Of a stretch of 64,000 nucleotides of DNA, positions 24,850-32,635 are shown piece after piece. The stretch is from Ardenticatenaceae bacterium. GTDB lineage: Bacteria; Chloroflexota; Anaerolineae; Promineifilales; Promineifilaceae. Both the position numbers and the translations under genes were made by a program. Numbering within the stretch: position 1 is the first letter of the stretch; each line of letters opens with the position of its first letter. The notes beneath the pieces are model-generated. The model made no database searches. It was not told the DNA's origin and was given only the letters and a program-made list of their open reading frames with translations. The stretch lies in contig JACKBQ010000001.1 in the NCBI GenBank assembly GCA_020634455.1, positions 2,604,001-2,668,000 of the forward strand, read 5' to 3'.

Positions 24850-26697
24850 ATGTCGATAATTTTGACTAATTTAACCAAGCAGTTTGGGGATTTGCTCATT
24901 GTAGACCAGGTATCGCTGGAGATTGCGGACGGTGAACTGTTTGTGCTGCTGGGGGCCAGCGGCAGCGGCAAAAGCACTATCCTGCGTCTGATTGCGGGAT
25001 TGCTCCAGCCGGATAACGGCCGTATTACCCTGCACGGTAATGATGTCACCTGGCTGCCGCCGCAACAGCGCGGCGTGGGCTTTGTCTTCCAAAACTACTC
25101 CATCTTTCGCCACATGAGCGTGGCCGAAAACGTGGAGTTCGGCCTGAAAATTCGGCGCATTCCCGTTGCGGAACGCGCCCAACGTCGCGAAGAACTGCTG
25201 CACCTGGTGGGGCTGGCCGGGTTGGGCAGCCGCTTTGCCCACCAGCTTTCTGGTGGGCAGCAGCAGCGCGTGGCGCTGGCCCGCGCCCTGGCCTACGAAC
25301 CAACCGTGCTTTTGCTAGATGAACCGTTCAGCGCCCTGGACGTGAAAATTCGCGGCCTGCTGCGCCGCACCCTGAAGCAAATTCAGCAGCAGCTGGGCGT
25401 CACCACCATTTTGGTGACGCATGACCAGGAAGAAGCGTTTGAACTGGCGGACCGCATCGGCGTGATGGAGCGGGGGCATTTGCTGGAAATTGGTCAACCG
25501 GAAGCGGTCTACCATCAGCCCAAGACGCCTTTTGCCGCCACCTTTGTTGGCGCGGGTACGGTGCTGGTGGGTCGCGCGGAAGAAGATGAGGCGCGGTTTG
25601 GCTCGCTGCGGCTGCCCATCCCCGACTCCGTGCCGCACGATGATGGGTTGTCGGTGCAGATGCTGGTGCGCCCGGAGCAAATTCGGTTGACAGCGGAACG
25701 GCCGTCTGCCGACGTGCCCGTGTTAGGCCAGGGAACCATCGCCGAGCAAACCTTTGCCGGGGCGTTGCGCCGCTTGCGGCTGCGGGTGCCGCGCTTGTCT
25801 GGCACGCGCCAGATCAGCCCGTTTGTGCCGTTTGGCGAAGACCAGATGCTGGTAGATGCGGTGCTGCCTGCGACCGAGCCGCTGCCCGGCGTGGAACCGT
25901 GGGTTTCGCTGGCAGGCTGGCACATTTTGGAACAGCCGCGCCTGCATTTGTTGGTTTACGACACTGGCAGCGGGTCTGTTGGGGCGTTGGAAATTGCCCG
26001 GCAGCTGCAAGCTGCCTTTTTGGCGGCCGTCACGGTCGTGGCTGTGGCTGAACAAAATGAGGAGATGGCGGGATTGCAAACGGCCGTACGCCAGCGCATG
26101 CAGCAAGGGGGGCTCAATCGGGCCGATCTGCGGGTACGCGAAGGGGACATTGTTGAGCAGATGAATCATGAGCAGGCCGGGGCAGGCTATGACTTTTTGC
26201 TCCTGCCCACCGATGAAGCCAGTGGGCATCTCAACAATACGCTTCACAACCTCATTGAAACCACAGATTTGCCATTTTTCCTGGTGGGCAGCCGGGTTAC
26301 GCTGCTCAAGCATCTGCTAATTTGTACGGCCGCTGGCGAGCCGGGCAAACAGGACGTGCGGGTTGGCGGGCGTCTGGCGCGCCGCCTGGGAGCTGAGGTG
26401 ACGCTGCTGCATACGCTCATCAGCGACCCTAGTACGGACCTGACGCAGCCAGTTCAGCTCCATCTGGGACGCGCCATCAACACCCTGCGCGCGCTGGACA
26501 TTAAAGCAGCGCAGCTGGTTACGCAGGCAGATTCCGCCGCCGCAGGCATTCTTTCTGAGTTGAACAGGGGCACGTTTGATTGCGCGGTCATTGGGCGGCA
26601 TGTGTCGGTGTCGGGCTTGTTTGACCCCAGCAACGTGATGATGCAGGTGTTGGAGCAGACGGATTACCCGATTTTGGTGGTGCCAGAGCGCCGCTAA
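24850..26697 (+). CDS. ABC ATPase (CysA-like) fused to two C-terminal Usp-like domains
   Basis: 615 residues. Residues 1-240 are a complete ABC ATPase: Walker A GASGSGKST (35-43), signature LSGGQQQR, Walker B VLLLDEP, and the H-loop in THDQEEA. About 240-350 is a TOBE-like region. From about 363 there are two alpha/beta units of roughly 120 residues resembling universal stress proteins: HLLVYDTGSGSVGALEIARQ up to FFLVGS, then KHLLICTAAGEPGKQ ending in DCAVIGRH and YPILVVPERR. A normal CysA is about 350 residues, so the added 260 are a real fusion. It should energise sulfate import; the Usp part may bind nucleotide and regulate it. Confidence 0.88.
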   Translation: MSIILTNLTKQFGDLLIVDQVSLEIADGELFVLLGASGSGKSTILRLIAGLLQPDNGRITLHGNDVTWLPPQQRGVGFVFQNYSIFRHMSVAENVEFGLKIRRIPVAERAQRREELLHLVGLAGLGSRFAHQLSGGQQQRVALARALAYEPTVLLLDEPFSALDVKIRGLLRRTLKQIQQQLGVTTILVTHDQEEAFELADRIGVMERGHLLEIGQPEAVYHQPKTPFAATFVGAGTVLVGRAEEDEARFGSLRLPIPDSVPHDDGLSVQMLVRPEQIRLTAERPSADVPVLGQGTIAEQTFAGALRRLRLRVPRLSGTRQISPFVPFGEDQMLVDAVLPATEPLPGVEPWVSLAGWHILEQPRLHLLVYDTGSGSVGALEIARQLQAAFLAAVTVVAVAEQNEEMAGLQTAVRQRMQQGGLNRADLRVREGDIVEQMNHEQAGAGYDFLLLPTDEASGHLNNTLHNLIETTDLPFFLVGSRVTLLKHLLICTAAGEPGKQDVRVGGRLARRLGAEVTLLHTLISDPSTDLTQPVQLHLGRAINTLRALDIKAAQLVTQADSAAAGILSELNRGTFDCAVIGRHVSVSGLFDPSNVMMQVLEQTDYPILVVPERR

Positions 26698-26823
26698 ATG
26701 CATGCAAAAATTGCTGTGTAACTATTTCCTGGTGATTGCATCTAAACAAAAAGTGCGGATGGGAAACGGCCGTTTCCCACCCACCACATAAATTAAACTT
26801 TTTGTTACGGAGATAACTTCACA

Positions 26824-27234
26824 ATGGAAATGATTATTGACTTCCCCGGCGGTGCCCGTGTGGATGCCCACTTTGGCCCATTCACCGTTCCCACAGACCA
26901 ACCTTCTTACAACGGCATGGCCTCTGCGCCAACGCCCTTTGCCACTTTTTTGGCCTCCATTGGCACCTGCGCGGGCATTTACGTGTTGGGCTTCTGCCAG
27001 CAGCGCGGCATTTCTGCCGAAGGCGTACGCCTGGTGCAAAGTTTAGAAGTCAACCGGATGACAGGCATGGTGAGCAAGGTCAAGCTGGATATTCAGCTAC
27101 CGCCCAGCTTCCCGGAAAAATATAAAACGGCCGTTATCCGCGCCGCCGATCAATGTGCTGTGAAAAAGCATTTTGAAAACCCACCCCAATTTGAAATCCA
27201 GGCCAACATCGCCTCCGAGTTGGCCGCTGCCTAA
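26824..27234 (+). CDS. OsmC-family protein
   Basis: 136 residues. OsmC/Ohr-type pattern with the two conserved cysteines: C49 in SIGTCAGIYV and C111 in AADQCAVKKHF. Such proteins act on organic peroxides or have diverged thiol chemistry; the short YhfA-like form here could be a thiol-linked factor. It follows the sulfate transporter and precedes the sigma factor, which fits a sulfur or redox context. ACGGAGATAA precedes the ATG. Confidence 0.82.
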   Translation: MEMIIDFPGGARVDAHFGPFTVPTDQPSYNGMASAPTPFATFLASIGTCAGIYVLGFCQQRGISAEGVRLVQSLEVNRMTGMVSKVKLDIQLPPSFPEKYKTAVIRAADQCAVKKHFENPPQFEIQANIASELAAA

Positions 27235-27339
27235 CTTTTTCTCCTTTGTCACCGCCACCTCTGGGGCAGAGCCAAAAAACGACCCGCTGAAGCACTTCTG
27301 AAGTTTGGGGAAACTTTAAAAAGTTCTTTGGCAAAACGG

Positions 27340-27372
27340 AAAAGGCAACCAGCAACGGGTTGCCTTTTTTGC
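27340..27372 (+). terminator. Intrinsic terminator after the OsmC gene
   Basis: GGCAACC and GGTTGCC form a stem, flanked by AAAA and TTTTTT, about 105 bases after the OsmC stop and just before the sigma-factor gene. Confidence 0.85.
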
Positions 27373-27394
27373 TGCATCGGGATAGAGTGGCAGT

Positions 27395-28006
27395 ATGACA
27401 GAGAATGATTGGGAAACGGCCGTATCCCCCCCAGAAATTGACGAAAGCGAACTGATTGCCAGAATCCAGGCGGGCGACAAAACCGCCTGCGATGAATGCA
27501 TCGCCCTGCACAGCCCCGCCCTCAACCGGCTGCTGCTGCGCCTGCTCGGCAACGAACAAGATGCCGAGGACGTGCTGCAAGAAACCTTCCTCAACGCCTT
27601 CCGCGCTATAGACAGCTTCGAGGGGCGTTCCAGCCTCAGCACCTGGCTATACCGCATCGCCTACAACGCCGCCATGATGCGCCTGCGCCGCCCCAAAGCC
27701 CGCACTATTTCCGTGGAAGAAACGATGAATGAAACCCCCGGCTACATCCCGCGCCAGCTTTTCGACTGGTGCTGCCTGCCCGAAGAAACCTACGACAGCG
27801 AAGAGGTGCAAACCGAGCTGCGCCAGGCAATTGCCGCCATGCCGGAAACATTGCAAATGGTGTTTATGCTGCGTGAATTGGAAGGTATGAGCACAGACGA
27901 AACGGCCGATACGCTAGACATCTCCCCCAGCGCCGCCAAAGTGCGCCTGCACCGCGCCCGCCAATGGCTGCGCGACACCCTCAGTCCCGTCCTGGCCCCG
28001 GAATAA
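27395..28006 (+). CDS. ECF-type RNA polymerase sigma factor
   Basis: 203 residues. Region 2 is at about 20-95 (DAEDVLQETFLNAFRAIDSF, STWLYRIAYNAAMMRLRR) and region 4 at about 135-195 (ETLQMVFMLRELEGMSTDET, then SAAKVRLHRARQWLRD, the -35 recognition helix). No anti-sigma gene follows; the next gene is on the opposite strand. The octamer at about 27416 gives the T-A-V in its first residues. Confidence 0.92.
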   Translation: MTENDWETAVSPPEIDESELIARIQAGDKTACDECIALHSPALNRLLLRLLGNEQDAEDVLQETFLNAFRAIDSFEGRSSLSTWLYRIAYNAAMMRLRRPKARTISVEETMNETPGYIPRQLFDWCCLPEETYDSEEVQTELRQAIAAMPETLQMVFMLRELEGMSTDETADTLDISPSAAKVRLHRARQWLRDTLSPVLAPE

Positions 28007-28007
28007 A

Positions 28008-28140
28008 AAAAGCCACAGAGTTCACAGAGGTTTAAGAAATATTTTGGAGACTGGAGACTGGAGATTGGAGACTAGAGACTACACAATCTCCAGTCTCCAA
28101 TCTCCAGTTCGCTTTCCTCTCTGTGCCCTCTGTGGCCAAA
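28008..28140. repeat. Nested palindromic repeats (CACAGAG and GGAGACTGG families)
   Basis: An outer pair GCCACAGAG/CTCTGTGGC (about 28012 and 28128) encloses an inner pair of GGAGACTGGAGA and TCTCCAGTCTCC runs (28046-28110). The unit separates the convergent sigma factor and MoeB genes. Confidence 0.75.
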
Positions 28141-28144
28141 ATTT

Positions 28145-29356
28145 TTAATACGTCGGCAGTTCTGGTTCGATCTCTTTGGCCCAGCGGTTAATGCCGCCGT
28201 CCAGGTTCCACAGCTTGCGGAAGCCATGCTTTTGCAGCTCACGCACGATGTCGGCACTGCGCGCACCGGAACGGCACTGCACCACAATTTCCTGCGCCGT
28301 GTCCAGTTCGTTCAAGCGGTTCACCACCTGCCCCTTGGGAATCAGGTGCGCCCCCAGATGGCTCAGGTTGGAGATGTCCCACTCGTGCGGCTCGCGCACG
28401 TCCAAAATGTACAAATTGTCGCCCGCATCCAGCCGCGCCTTGAGCTGCGCCGGGGTTAGCTCCGGCACATTGCCGCCGCTAGTTTCCACGGCCGAAAAAT
28501 GGCTGTTGTCGTGGGCGGGCATGCCGCAGAACTGCTCGTAATCGATCAGTTCAGTAAGCGTGGGGTGTTCGCTGCAAATGGGGCAGTTGGGATTTTTGCG
28601 CAGGTTCACCTGGTCAAACTCCATATTCAGGGCATCGTACAGCAGCAAACGGCCGATCATCGGTTCGCCCACGCCCAAAATCAGCTTCACCGCTTCGGTT
28701 GCCTGGATAGCGCCAATCGTGCCGGGCAAAATGCCGAGTACCCCGCCCTCGGCGCAGCTGGGCACCAGCCCGGGCGGCGGTGGTTCTGGGAAGAGGCAGC
28801 GATAGCACGGCCCTTCCTTGGCGTAAAAGACCGACGCTTGCCCCTCAAAACGGAAGATGCTGCCGTAAACGTTCGGTTTGCCCAACAGCACACAGGCATC
28901 GTTGGTCAGGTAGCGCGTGGGGAAATTGTCCGTGCCGTCGATAATGATGTCGTATGGCTCGAACAGTTCCAGCGCATTATCGGACGTCAGCGGCACTTCG
29001 TAGGTGTCTACCTGGATGTGTGGGTTGATGTCCAGAATACGGTCGCGGGCGCTGTGCAGCTTAGGCCGCCCCACGTCCTTGGTACCATGAATGATTTGCC
29101 GTTGCAGATTGGTGTAATCCACCACGTCGTAATCCACCAGCCCAATACGGCCGATTCCTGCCGCCGCCAAATACATAGCTAACGGGGAACCCAGCCCGCC
29201 TGCACCAATTAGCAATACGCTGGCGGCTTTGAGCTTTTTCTGCCCTTCCATGCCCACTTCGGGCATGATCAGGTGGCGGCTGTACCGCTGCACTTCTTCA
29301 TGCGACAGTTCCATTTGGGCCACGGCCGCCGGGTTAATTAAGGTTTTGCTGCTCAT
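28145..29356 (-). CDS. moeB: MoeB/ThiF-type adenylyltransferase with C-terminal rhodanese domain
   Basis: 403 residues from the ATG at 29356 (GGAGAC upstream). The N-terminal half is an E1-like ATP-binding domain: LIGAGGLGSPLAMYLAAAG, then DGTDNFPTRYLTND and the structural-zinc Cys pairs CYRC and CPIC. The C-terminal domain (about 290-403) is a rhodanese with catalytic Cys in VVQCRSGARSADI. This is the MoeZ/MOCS3 plan: it adenylates the C-terminal Gly of a ubiquitin-like sulfur carrier and supplies persulfide sulfur. Its most likely partner is the Gly-Gly carrier encoded three genes upstream. Last gene of the cysteine operon. Confidence 0.92.
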   Translation of the reverse strand: MSSKTLINPAAVAQMELSHEEVQRYSRHLIMPEVGMEGQKKLKAASVLLIGAGGLGSPLAMYLAAAGIGRIGLVDYDVVDYTNLQRQIIHGTKDVGRPKLHSARDRILDINPHIQVDTYEVPLTSDNALELFEPYDIIIDGTDNFPTRYLTNDACVLLGKPNVYGSIFRFEGQASVFYAKEGPCYRCLFPEPPPPGLVPSCAEGGVLGILPGTIGAIQATEAVKLILGVGEPMIGRLLLYDALNMEFDQVNLRKNPNCPICSEHPTLTELIDYEQFCGMPAHDNSHFSAVETSGGNVPELTPAQLKARLDAGDNLYILDVREPHEWDISNLSHLGAHLIPKGQVVNRLNELDTAQEIVVQCRSGARSADIVRELQKHGFRKLWNLDGGINRWAKEIEPELPTY

Positions 29357-29370
29357 AGTAGTCTCCGTGT

Positions 29371-29425
29371 AATTACCCAATTACTGAATTGCGATTTGTA
29401 ATTGGTAATTAGGTAATTGAGTAAT
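29371..29425. repeat. AATTACC/GGTAATT palindromic repeat
   Basis: Degenerate inverted units of AATTACCCAATTAC and GGTAATTAGG fill the gap between the thioredoxin-like and MoeB genes. Confidence 0.7.
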
Positions 29426-29809
29426 TTAAGCTAGGCCAGCAACTTGCTGGTTAAGTTTGTGGGTGTGCGTGAGTCCGTAGTTGATCTCGCGCACGTCGCC
29501 TTGCTGGTCGATGAGAATAGTGGTGGGCAATGTGAAAACGCCGTATTTTACGGCCGTTTCCGGCTCCACCTCGGTATCAATTTTCTGGATCACCAACCCA
29601 TCGGGCCGTTCAGCCAATAGTTGTTCTAGATAGCGCGCCTGGCTGGGGCAGGCGGCGCAGCTGTCGCTGGCGAAGTAGAGGATGGTGGGGGTTCGGGGAA
29701 CGGCCGTATCCAAATCCCCCAACACCCGCACGTGCCGCCGCTTAAACGTGGCATACGCCGAGGTGCCGAGCATGATGAGTAGGGTGGTGATGAGTAGTCG
29801 TTCGATCAT
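29426..29809 (-). CDS. Thioredoxin-like membrane-anchored protein
   Basis: 127 residues. One hydrophobic N-terminal segment (about 4-20), then a thioredoxin fold with the active-site pair C51-A-A-C54 (SDSCAACPSQ) and the cis-Pro motif VFTLPTTILI. It should be a membrane-tethered disulfide or thiol carrier. It lies between DUF4395 and MoeB genes, an arrangement often met near sulfurtransferases, so it may handle sulfur or reducing equivalents for cysteine synthesis. Confidence 0.85.
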   Translation of the reverse strand: MIERLLITTLLIMLGTSAYATFKRRHVRVLGDLDTAVPRTPTILYFASDSCAACPSQARYLEQLLAERPDGLVIQKIDTEVEPETAVKYGVFTLPTTILIDQQGDVREINYGLTHTHKLNQQVAGLA

Positions 29810-29812
29810 TTT

Positions 29813-29874
29813 TCGTTATCCGTAATCCGTAATCGGTGATCCGATTACGGATTACCGTTCACCGTTTACCGAAT
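29813..29874. repeat. GGTAATCGGT-family palindromic repeat
   Basis: Units of GTAATCCGTAATCGGTGATC and complementary ATTACCGTTCACCG form a hairpin. The TAA stop of the DUF4395 gene lies inside it. Confidence 0.75.
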
Positions 29875-30321
29875 CGGTTTTACCCGAAAACCGGGCAGGC
29901 CCAGCTTGCTAAGCTGGTAGTAAACAAAACAGCCAGCGCAAAAGCCCAAAAACAGGTTCAGCGCGGCCAGGGTAATCACCAACCAGACCAGGCCCCAACC
30001 AAGGACAGGCAGTTCTGCCAGCAGTGCGATGACTGCCAGCGCCACGACCACGCCGCCAAAGCCCTGGGCAAAGCGGTGCGGTTCCGGATTGTCAATGATG
30101 ACGTCGGGCTTGACCAGCCCGGCGGGGCGCAAGAAGTGCTGGTAGATGCGTTTGAAAAGGGAGAGGCTGGGAACGGCCGTTCCCACCAGCATCACCAGCC
30201 CCACAAACGCTGCCAGCCAGACCGCATTCAGCACAAAGGCCAGAATGCTCAGGCCAATAATAAATGCCTGGTTCACCCGCAAGGCAGACTGATCTACTTT
30301 TCGTTCATTCAGGCTGTTCAT
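29866..30321 (-). CDS. DUF4395 family membrane protein
   Basis: 151 residues with about four hydrophobic segments. The motif FCAGCFVYYQL near the C-terminus, with two Cys, and VDQSALRVNQAFI at the start are typical of DUF4395. Genes of this family are often next to thioredoxin and rhodanese genes, as here, so a role in membrane thiol or sulfur chemistry is likely but unproven. Its stop is supplied by a repeat. Confidence 0.85.
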   Translation of the reverse strand: MNSLNERKVDQSALRVNQAFIIGLSILAFVLNAVWLAAFVGLVMLVGTAVPSLSLFKRIYQHFLRPAGLVKPDVIIDNPEPHRFAQGFGGVVVALAVIALLAELPVLGWGLVWLVITLAALNLFLGFCAGCFVYYQLSKLGLPGFRVKPIR

Positions 30322-30345
30322 TTCTTTTTCTCCAACCCTCCAGCT

Positions 30346-30412
30346 GAGAAACCGTTATCGGTAATCGGTGAACGGTAACCGGTATTCGGTTTACCGATTA
30401 CGGATTACCGAC
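30346..30412. repeat. GGTAATCGGTGAACGG-family palindromic repeat
   Basis: Inverted units GGTAATCGGTGAACGGTAACC and complementary CCGATTACGGATTACC fill the gap between the CysO and DUF4395 genes. Confidence 0.75.
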
Positions 30413-30413
30413 T

Positions 30414-30683
30414 TTAGCCTCCAGCGATGGAAGGAATAATCATCAAGGTATCGTTTTCAGCAACGGCCGTTTCCGGGCCATCCAGATAGCGCACATCATC
30501 CTGGTTCAGGTAGATGTTGACAAAGCTGCGCAGTGTGTCGCCCTCAAACAGATGCTGGCGCAAGTCAGGATACTGCTGCGTCAGGTCGTTCAGGGCGCTG
30601 CTCACGTCGGTGCCGCTCACTTTAACCGTGGCGTTGTTGCCAGAATACGGCCGTAGCGGGGTAGGAATACGAATGGTAGGCAT
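30414..30683 (-). CDS. cysO: CysO/MoaD-like ubiquitin-fold sulfur carrier
   Basis: 89 residues, ending in IPSIAGG. The exposed C-terminal Gly-Gly is the site where an E1-like enzyme adds AMP and then sulfur, giving a thiocarboxylate. The size and flanking genes (JAMM protease upstream, MoeB downstream) match the Mycobacterium CysO system rather than molybdopterin synthesis, since no MoaE is present. CAGGAGAG precedes the ATG by about 8 bases. Confidence 0.9.
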   Translation of the reverse strand: MPTIRIPTPLRPYSGNNATVKVSGTDVSSALNDLTQQYPDLRQHLFEGDTLRSFVNIYLNQDDVRYLDGPETAVAENDTLMIIPSIAGG

Positions 30684-30719
30684 GGTTTTTACTCTCCTGT
30701 TTGCTCGAATTTTCTAGAT

Positions 30720-30790
30720 GCAGAGTAAAAAGTGATAAGTGATAAGTAAAAAGTTACGCAAACCAACTTTTCACTTTTCACTTTTTACTT
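30720..30790. repeat. AAGTAAAAAGTG-family palindromic repeat
   Basis: A-rich left part (GTAAAAAGTGATAAGTG) and T-rich right part (CACTTTTCACTTTTTAC) pair across about 70 bases between the mec and cysO genes. Confidence 0.75.
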
Positions 30791-30791
30791 C

Positions 30792-31223
30792 TCAGTCAGT
30801 TTCAACAATCTCTTCTTCCCAAAAGCCAGACCGATCCCCCGCCAGCTGCCACGACTGGCTGTAGGTCGGTTCACCTTTTAACACCTGGGTAATCAAGTAG
30901 GAATAGCCCGGCCAGCTGGCCCAGGCCAAATCACGCGGCGAGGCCACCGGCACGTCATCCGGGTGGCTGTGGAAAATGCCGATCACGTCCAGACCGGCCA
31001 TCATCGCTTCAATCTCCACCTGCTGCCACGCCTTCGGGTCAATGCTGAAGCGAATTGGCTTTTCGGCCTCGTTGGGCCACACATTTGCCATCGGGTGAAT
31101 TTCCTGAACCAGATTTTTTCCCGGTTCAGCTTGCCCCAGCAGCAGTCCGCACCCCTCAAACGGATACGATGCCTGCCCATGTACCTTAATTGCTTCGTGA
31201 ATTTCTTTGCTTAGTTTCAACAT
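30792..31223 (-). CDS. mec: JAMM-family metalloprotease (Mec-like)
   Basis: 143 residues. JAMM/MPN+ zinc site is complete: E23 (PFEGCGLLLG) and H85-S-H87-x7-S95-x2-D98 (FHSHPDDVPVASPRD). In M. tuberculosis the homologue cleaves cysteine from the CysO-cysteine adduct. It lies directly upstream of the carrier gene and downstream of the SAM riboswitch, and is probably the first gene of the regulated unit mec-cysO-DUF4395-trx-moeB. Confidence 0.92.
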   Translation of the reverse strand: MLKLSKEIHEAIKVHGQASYPFEGCGLLLGQAEPGKNLVQEIHPMANVWPNEAEKPIRFSIDPKAWQQVEIEAMMAGLDVIGIFHSHPDDVPVASPRDLAWASWPGYSYLITQVLKGEPTYSQSWQLAGDRSGFWEEEIVETD

Positions 31224-31227
31224 TCTT

Positions 31228-31306
31228 CTTTTCTGCCCACAGATTAGCGCAGATTTTTGATTGCTAACGAGATAATCTGCGTCATCTGCGTTAATTCTGC
31301 GGATAA
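31228..31306. repeat. ATCTGCG-type palindromic repeat between riboswitch and mec
   Basis: Units of CAGATTAGCGCAGAT and ATCTGCGTCATCTGCGTTAATTCTG with an ATAAT core form inverted pairs between the riboswitch terminator and the mec start. A similar family lies at 61946-62008. Confidence 0.6.
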
Positions 31307-31307
31307 A

Positions 31308-31346
31308 TTAAAATAAAAACACCTTCCTGGAAGATAAGGAAGGTGT
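31308..31346 (-). terminator. Riboswitch expression-platform terminator
   Basis: On the minus strand ACACCTTCC (31346-31338), loop TTATCTTCCA and GGAAGGTGT pair over 9 bp, followed by TTTTATTTT. It lies about 20 bases after the aptamer and before the mec gene, as expected for a SAM-off transcriptional switch. Confidence 0.92.
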
Positions 31347-31365
31347 CTGAATTTCAGAACCATCG

Positions 31366-31484
31366 TCTTATCTTTCAGGCGCAGATTTGTTCTGCGCTGA
31401 CGGAATTAGCACCATTTCGCCAGCCGGGGCTGTCGCGGTTGCTGAGGTATCATCGGGCCGTTCCCTCAACCTCTCTGGATAAGA
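31366..31484 (-). ncRNA. SAM-I (S-box) riboswitch aptamer
   Basis: On the minus strand, P1 TCTTATC (31484-31478) pairs with GATAAGA (31372-31366). In between are the conserved S-box blocks AGAGAGGTTGAGGGAACGGC, CCGATGATACC, TCAGCAACC, GGTGCTAATTCC and GTCAGC. It senses S-adenosylmethionine and, with the terminator at 31308-31346, should shut off transcription of mec and the genes after it when SAM is high. Confidence 0.95.
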
Positions 31485-31519
31485 TAGGCAAACATATGCA
31501 ATTTTTTAAAGCGGCCGCC

Positions 31520-31548
31520 ATCTTAGCAGAACTGGTTGGGAGCGTCAA
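31520..31548 (-). promoter_or_regulatory. Sigma-70 promoter for the riboswitch-mec operon
   Basis: TTGACG (minus strand, 31548-31543), a 17-base spacer and TAAGAT (31525-31520). Transcription would begin near 31513, about 30 bases before the riboswitch aptamer. Confidence 0.85.
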
Positions 31549-31554
31549 AAATCC

Positions 31555-31569
31555 AGATTGGTCCAATCT
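31555..31569. promoter_or_regulatory. Palindromic operator candidate, box 1
   Basis: AGATTGG-T-CCAATCT, a 15-base palindrome with perfect 7-base arms, starting 7 bases upstream of the -35 element of the mec promoter. Probable transcription-factor site. Confidence 0.7.
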
Positions 31570-31600
31570 CATTGGTTTTAGTTATCAAAAACTTTAGTCA

Positions 31601-31615
31601 AGATTGGACCAATCT
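31601..31615. promoter_or_regulatory. Palindromic operator candidate, box 2
   Basis: AGATTGG-A-CCAATCT, with the same arms as box 1 and a complementary central base; 46 bases separate the starts of the two boxes. It lies 10 bases beyond the cysM stop. Confidence 0.7.
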
Positions 31616-31625
31616 TTGCGGGCAA

Positions 31626-32576
31626 TTACTGCCACAATTTGTCGCTCAAATATTTAAAGCCATTGTCTGGCAAGATGGTCACCACCACGCCCTCGTCCAG
31701 CGTCTTGGCCACGTTCAGGCTGGCTACCACGGAAGCGGCCGCCGAAATACCCACAAAAAGCCCCTCGTTGCGGGCCAAAAAGTGAGCCATTTTGTGTGCG
31801 TCTTCGGTGCGTACCGTCACCTGCTCGTCGGCCACCTCTTCATCGTAGATGCCCGGCTTGAGGGCGGAGGGCATGTGCTTGAGTCCTTCCAGGCCGTGGA
31901 ACGGGCCGTCGGGCTGCATGGCAATCGCCTGAATGTTGGGATTAAACTTTTTCAGGCGGCGGGTGGTACCGGTGAAGGTACCGCTGGTGCCCAAGCCCGC
32001 CACAAAGTGGGTAATTTGACCGTGCGTTTGCTGCCAGATTTCGGGGGCGGTGCTTTTGGTGTGCGCCTGCCAGTTAGCCGAGTTGTTGTACTGGTTGGCG
32101 TAGTACAGGCTGGGATCGGCCGCAGCCAATTCCCGCGCTACCAGAATCGCCCCATCGGAGCCTTCCAGCGGATCGGTGAGGATGAGTTCGGCACCATATG
32201 CTTTGAGGATGGCGATGCGTTCTGGGCTGGCGTTGCTGGGTAGGGTGAGCTTAACGTGGTAGCCACGGGCCGCACCAAGCATGGCGTAGGCGATGCCCAT
32301 GTTACCGGAGGTGGAATCCAGCAAGGTCATGCCGGGCTGGAGCTGGCCATTCTGTTCGGCGGTGCGGATGATGTTGAGGGCGGCGCGGTCTTTAACAGAG
32401 CCACTGGGGTTGAACCATTCCGCTTTGGCGTAGATGGCGACAGTGTCGGGGAGGTTGTGGGTTACGGCCGTATTCCGCAACCGAATCAGCGGCGTGTTCC
32501 CAACCTGAGCTTCTAAACTATAGGCAGACGTGGTGGCAGAAGAAGGAATTCGTGTGTTTTCGATTGTTGACAACAT
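31626..32576 (-). CDS. cysM: Cysteine synthase, CysM-like (O-phosphoserine-type likely)
   Basis: 316 residues. PLP lysine K62 in NPSGSVKDRAA; phosphate-binding STSGNMGIAYAML; GLGTSGTFTGT near the cofactor; and a segment QPDGPFHGLEGLKHM with PGIYDE, characteristic of CysM-type enzymes that accept sulfur from CysO thiocarboxylate. The CysO and Mec genes next door support that. It lies upstream of the mec promoter and has its own promoter and a long leader, so it is regulated separately from the SAM riboswitch unit, although read-through is possible. Confidence 0.9.
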   Translation of the reverse strand: MLSTIENTRIPSSATTSAYSLEAQVGNTPLIRLRNTAVTHNLPDTVAIYAKAEWFNPSGSVKDRAALNIIRTAEQNGQLQPGMTLLDSTSGNMGIAYAMLGAARGYHVKLTLPSNASPERIAILKAYGAELILTDPLEGSDGAILVARELAAADPSLYYANQYNNSANWQAHTKSTAPEIWQQTHGQITHFVAGLGTSGTFTGTTRRLKKFNPNIQAIAMQPDGPFHGLEGLKHMPSALKPGIYDEEVADEQVTVRTEDAHKMAHFLARNEGLFVGISAAASVVASLNVAKTLDEGVVVTILPDNGFKYLSDKLWQ

Positions 32577-32635
32577 AATTTTAGGTGTTCCTGAGATTAT
32601 TTTCTAAACAGGGGCAGCAGACAGGCTACCCAATT

